DNA of 64,000 bases, from NCBI RefSeq assembly GCF_000785435.2, contig NZ_JTDB02000006.1, positions 342,908 through 406,907 on the forward strand, read 5' to 3'. Source of the DNA: Paraburkholderia sacchari. Lineage in GTDB: Bacteria > Pseudomonadota > Gammaproteobacteria > Burkholderiales > Burkholderiaceae. Below the pieces are notes generated by a model. The model searched no databases and was not told the DNA's origin. It saw only the letters and a list, made by a program, of their open reading frames with translations. This document shows, piece by piece, positions 60,688 through 64,000 of this stretch. Within the stretch, counting starts at the first letter, position 1. Every line of letters starts with the position of its first letter. The position numbers were made by a program, and so were the translations under genes.

Positions 60688-62379
60688 ATGACGAAAAAGA
60701 ACACCCCCGACGCATCCTCCGCCGAAGCTGCCGCCAACGTCTCGCGACGCGGATTCCTCAAGCTCGCCGGCGCATCCGGTTTCGCGAGCGCCGCCGGCGC
60801 CGCGGCCACGCTCGCTGGCGTTGCGAAAGCCAATGCCGCCACGCCCGACGGCACGCCCGAGCAGATCCACCTCACCTGGGGCGCGGACCCGGCAAGTGAA
60901 GTCGTGGTGTCGTGGGCCTCGCTCGCGGCCGCCACGCATCCGCGCGTGACGTATGCCACGGACCGTGGCCGCCGCGAAGTCGTGAACGCGGTCCAGCGCA
61001 CCTACACGGACGGCCTCACGGGCGTCGTCGTGTTCACCTATCACGCGCGCCTCTCCGGCCTGCACGCGGGCACAACCTATCGCTACGAAGTCACCGCCGA
61101 TAACGACAGCCATGCCGGCAGCCCGTTTGCCGCGAGCTTCACCACCGCGCCGCGCGGACGCCAGCCGTTTCGCTTCACGAGCTATGGCGACCTCGCCACG
61201 CCCAACACAGGCTGGGTGCTCTCGTCGCCGCAAAGCCGCTTCGCGGTGGAGGCCGTCGAACGCTTTCAACCGCTCTTTCACCTGCTCAACGGCGACCTCT
61301 GTTACGCGAACCTGAACCCCGCGCACCAGACCGAGGTATGGCGCGACTTCGCGAACAACAACCAGAGTTCGTCGTCGAACCGTCCGTGGATGCCCTGCCC
61401 CGGCAATCATGAAATCGAGTTCCACAACGGTCCGCAAGGGCTCGAATCGTATCTCACGCGCTACACGCTGCCCGAGAACGGCACGCGCTTTCCGGGCCGT
61501 TGGTACAGCTTCCGCGTGAGCAACGTATTGTTTGTCTCGCTCGACGCCGACGATGTGGTGTACCAGGACGCCGCCGCGTTCGTGGCCGGCCCTGCGCCGC
61601 TCGTGCCCGCGGCAAGCACGGGCAATCCGCCTATCGCAGCGGGCTCGTCGTTTTATGTGCGCGGCTACAGCAACGGCGAGCAGACGCGCTGGCTCGAAAA
61701 AACGCTGCGCCACGCCTCGCACGACGACGACATCGACTGGATCGTCGTGCAGATGCATCAGGACGCGCTCAGTTCGTCGAAGACGGGCAACGGCTCGGAC
61801 AAGGGCATCCGCGAGGCCTGGCTGCCGCTCTTCGACCGCTATGGCGTGGACCTCGTGGTGTGCGGCCACGACCACGACTACGAGCGCAGCTATCCGGTAC
61901 GCGGCTGCAATCATCATGCGGGCGTGGATGCCGCGACGGGCACGCCCGTCGACACGCTGCAACCCAAGCCCGCGACGAACGCGCAAGCGGGTGCCAACAC
62001 GTTCGACACGAGCCACGGCACGATCCACCTGATACTCGGCGGCGGCGGCACGAGCGCGCCGCTCGACGTCTACGGCGTGGATGCCGGCAACGGCAATCCG
62101 CAGGCGAAGGTGTTCACGAAGCCCAACCGGCCCGTGCCGGGCGCGACGCCGGGGACATGGGTACGCGCGGGCGCTGACGCGCTCGAAGATGCCATCTGGT
62201 CCGCGCAGCGCGATACGGATACCGGTTATGGGATCGCCGTATTCGACGTGGACCCGGGCGAGCACGGCGGCAAGACCACCATCACGATGAACTACTATCA
62301 CGCGCCGGGCGCCGACCAGACGCCCACGCCGAACTACGAGCTCTTCGAGACGGTCACGCTGGCCAAGTCGCGCAAGTGA
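60688..62379 (+). CDS. Tat-exported purple acid phosphatase-like metallophosphoesterase
   Basis: A 563-residue secreted phosphatase. A twin-arginine signal (SRRGFLKLAG) is followed by a hydrophobic stretch and an Ala-x-Ala cleavage site. Residues 55-150 are a fibronectin-like N-terminal domain (IHLTWGADPASEVVVSWASL). The metal-binding motifs of purple acid phosphatase follow: FTSYGDL, LLNGDLCYANL, PGNHEIEFH, VVQMHQDAL and CGHDHDYERS. It hydrolyses phosphomonoesters outside the cytoplasm, consistent with phosphate scavenging. Length and motif set are complete. Confidence 0.92.
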   Translation: MTKKNTPDASSAEAAANVSRRGFLKLAGASGFASAAGAAATLAGVAKANAATPDGTPEQIHLTWGADPASEVVVSWASLAAATHPRVTYATDRGRREVVNAVQRTYTDGLTGVVVFTYHARLSGLHAGTTYRYEVTADNDSHAGSPFAASFTTAPRGRQPFRFTSYGDLATPNTGWVLSSPQSRFAVEAVERFQPLFHLLNGDLCYANLNPAHQTEVWRDFANNNQSSSSNRPWMPCPGNHEIEFHNGPQGLESYLTRYTLPENGTRFPGRWYSFRVSNVLFVSLDADDVVYQDAAAFVAGPAPLVPAASTGNPPIAAGSSFYVRGYSNGEQTRWLEKTLRHASHDDDIDWIVVQMHQDALSSSKTGNGSDKGIREAWLPLFDRYGVDLVVCGHDHDYERSYPVRGCNHHAGVDAATGTPVDTLQPKPATNAQAGANTFDTSHGTIHLILGGGGTSAPLDVYGVDAGNGNPQAKVFTKPNRPVPGATPGTWVRAGADALEDAIWSAQRDTDTGYGIAVFDVDPGEHGGKTTITMNYYHAPGADQTPTPNYELFETVTLAKSRK

Positions 62380-62412
62380 TCGCCTAGGTCCGGCGATGAA
62401 TGGCGGCGGCGC

Positions 62413-63372
62413 TCAGGCAAGTCCCGGCAGCGCCGCCTGCAATACATCCACGTGTTTGGGCACGAGGCCGAGATCGAGGAAGGTATCGGCGATCTTCTGC
62501 TGCTCGCCGATCATGGTCTTCGTGATCTGCACCGTGCCGAACGCCGTGCGATCGACCGCACGCGCGACCACGGGCGTGGGCAGCCCCCAAAGCTTCGCGA
62601 GTTCGGCCGCGTACGCCGCGCGATTGTTCTTGCCCCATTCGTCCGTTTTGGCGACCTCGTCGATCAGCACACGGATCACGTCCGGGTTATCGCGCGCGTA
62701 ATTGCGCGAGGAAAAGTAAAAACCACGATTGACCACCACGTCGGTCGCATCGGCGAGCACGCGCGCACCGAAGCTCGCCTGCGCCGACGCAAAGAACGGG
62801 TCCCAGATGACCCAGGCGTCGATGGAGCCATGCTCGAAAGCCGCGCGCGCATCGGGCGGCGCGAGGAAGACGGGATTCACGTCGCGATAATCGAGCCCAT
62901 GTTTGCGCAGCAGTTGCACGAGGAAATAGTGGACGTTGCTGCCCCGGTTGAACGCGACACGCTTGCCTTTGAGATCGGCAACCTCCCGCAGCGGCGAGTC
63001 GTGCGGCACGAGCACCGCCTCCGATTGCGGGCGCGGCGGCGTAGCCGCTACGTACACGAGCGGCGCGCCCGCGGCCTGCGCGAAGATGGGCGGCGCCTCG
63101 CCCACGTCGCCGAAATCGATCGAACCGACGTTGAGTGCCTCCAGTTGCACAGGGCCCGCATTGAACTCCGTCCACGTGACCTTGACGCCCAGCGGCGCTA
63201 GACGCTGCTCGAGCGTGCCTCGGCCTTTCAGGATGCTCAGCGCGCCCTTTTGGTTGCCGATGCGCAGGGTGCGTGCGGCGTTCGCCCCAAAGGCCCGGGG
63301 CGTGCTCAGGGCGGGCAGCGCGGCAGCAGCCGCACCCAGCGAAAGTTTGAGAAATGCGCGGCGTGTGCTCAT
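62413..63372 (-). CDS. ssuA: Aliphatic-sulfonate ABC transporter substrate-binding protein
   Basis: A 319-residue periplasmic binding protein of the SsuA type, from ATG 63372. A twin-arginine-like signal (STRRAFLKLSLGAAAAALPA) is followed by LRIGNQKGALSILKGRGTLE, VTWTEFNAGPVQLEALNVGS and DFGDVGEAPPIFAQAAGAPL, the diagnostic ligand-loop sequence of sulfonate-binding proteins. FNRGSNVHYFLVQLLRKHGL and DAWVIWDPFFASAQ follow. ssuB, ssuC and ssuD are not in the window. Convergent with the phosphatase gene, 33 bp apart. Confidence 0.87.
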   Translation of the reverse strand: MSTRRAFLKLSLGAAAAALPALSTPRAFGANAARTLRIGNQKGALSILKGRGTLEQRLAPLGVKVTWTEFNAGPVQLEALNVGSIDFGDVGEAPPIFAQAAGAPLVYVAATPPRPQSEAVLVPHDSPLREVADLKGKRVAFNRGSNVHYFLVQLLRKHGLDYRDVNPVFLAPPDARAAFEHGSIDAWVIWDPFFASAQASFGARVLADATDVVVNRGFYFSSRNYARDNPDVIRVLIDEVAKTDEWGKNNRAAYAAELAKLWGLPTPVVARAVDRTAFGTVQITKTMIGEQQKIADTFLDLGLVPKHVDVLQAALPGLA

Positions 63373-63624
63373 GGGATATGTATTGACGGTCGTAAGAGAA
63401 AGTTCGACCGATTCTACGAAGCGCCCAGCCAAATCAGAACGATGGAGTTTTCCGATTCAAATCAGCTACAGGACTAAGGGCGCGGGGCGACATTGCCCGT
63501 TTGATGCAAAGCAATTTACAAGACCCGTCCAGCCGCTAGGCTTGCGGCCAGCATCTATGATGCATCGCGGAGTGCGCTTCCGGCACCCGAGTTCTCTCCG
63601 ACGAACTGTTCCATCCACCCGCAC

Positions 63625-63999
63625 ATGAAAAAACCTCTCCTTGCCGGGCTGGCACTGGTTGCTGCGCTCTGTGCTGGCAACGCCGCCGCGCAAACCACGC
63701 AAACGCCCTCTGCCACGCCAACGCCATCGATTGATCAGGCCGATGGCTTTCTGAATGTTTGCCAAAAGCCCGAGAATCTCGACGCCTGCGTCATGTATCT
63801 CTCGGGCTATACGAACGGCGCGCTGGTCCAGACCCTGATCGACAAGCAGCCGCAGCGCTATTGCGTCCCGCCCAATGTTGGACGCAAGGAACAACTTGGC
63901 GCAATCCTGGTTTGGATGAAAGGACACCTTCAGTACATTCTCGAACCCACGGGCGCGGTCATTTACAAGGCGCTGATGGGTACGTTCCCCTGTCGTTAG
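63625..63999 (+). CDS. Rap1a/Tai-like secreted small protein
   Basis: A 124-residue exported protein: signal peptide MKKPLLAGLALVAALCAGNAAA, a Pro/Thr-rich spacer, then a helical domain with four Cys (FLNVCQKPENLDACVMYLSG, RYCVPP, final PCR). This pattern fits the Rap1a/Tai family, known as periplasmic immunity proteins against type VI secretion amidase effectors. No effector or type VI gene is visible before the window ends, so the immunity role is unproven. The stop is at 63997-63999. Confidence 0.75.
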   Translation: MKKPLLAGLALVAALCAGNAAAQTTQTPSATPTPSIDQADGFLNVCQKPENLDACVMYLSGYTNGALVQTLIDKQPQRYCVPPNVGRKEQLGAILVWMKGHLQYILEPTGAVIYKALMGTFPCR

Positions 64000-64000
64000 C

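Noticed and set aside
60583..62301. 572-codon open frame on the minus strand
   Set aside because: Shadow of the purple acid phosphatase gene; composition is Arg/Ala/Val-rich with no recognisable domain.

Overview
The window looks like a chromosomal segment of a soil or plant-associated Burkholderiales bacterium, most likely Paraburkholderia or a close relative. The base composition is GC-rich throughout. There are two trimeric porins of the Burkholderia type, two DUF4148-type small lipoproteins, a formaldehyde-activating-enzyme homologue paired with a cytochrome c, and many LysR/GntR-controlled catabolic clusters. I saw no rRNA, tRNA, CRISPR array or intact insertion sequence. This is an accessory, nutrient-scavenging region rather than a mobile island, although several decayed gene scraps mark old recombination points.

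Layout: 1-6240 is a nitrogen-scavenging block: periplasmic asparaginase, MFS transporter, LysR regulator and the start of an aspartase/fumarase-family lyase, all on the minus strand, then a damaged LysR gene divergent from a nitrilase. 6400-12650 holds a small membrane protein, a decayed PIN toxin gene, an MscS channel, a YddA-like ABC exporter, a lipoprotein preceded by a hexanucleotide repeat, and a SpoIIAA/STAS-like protein. 12690-15500 is a LysR gene divergent from a three-gene operon (dimeric-barrel protein, tautomerase-like protein, metallo-beta-lactamase-fold hydrolase). 15510-24460 is a seven-gene minus-strand operon (HpcH/HpaI aldolase, aminotransferase, porin, class V PLP enzyme, amino acid permease, threonine aldolase, VOC-cupin fusion) divergent from a GntR regulator, with a perfect 20-bp palindrome between them. 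It looks like a pathway for a hydroxylated amino acid.

25620-29005 is the most unusual part: an enhancer-binding protein with a sigma-54 AAA+ domain, a Fis-type helix-turn-helix and then a long C-terminal TPR-like region. It is followed by four 13-bp direct repeats, two near-identical GGAC-type palindromes, a -24/-12 promoter matching consensus and two small genes of unknown function. 29450-34970 is a LysR-controlled cluster (gamma-glutamyl hydrolase, DUF2817 peptidase, MHS transporter, porin). 35130-36730 has a Fae-like protein, apparently without the catalytic histidine, divergent from a cytochrome c. 37460-44960 is a mixed stretch of small proteins, a solute-binding protein, a patatin-like lipase, LysR regulators, VOC and cupin proteins and recombinase debris.

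45070-54360 contains a 52-residue peptide gene with its own Shine-Dalgarno and terminator, an acyl-CoA dehydrogenase carrying an in-frame 9-bp repeat, a yybP-ykoY (Mn2+) riboswitch in front of a CaCA-type cation exchanger, and the glycerol regulon glpR-glpD-glpK-glpF with candidate GlpR operators. 54570-59170 is a solute-binding protein, an MHS carboxylate transporter and a TctD/TctE-like two-component system. 59200-64000 has an HPP-CBS membrane protein, a Tat-exported purple acid phosphatase, an SsuA-like sulfonate-binding protein and a Rap1a/Tai-like secreted protein.
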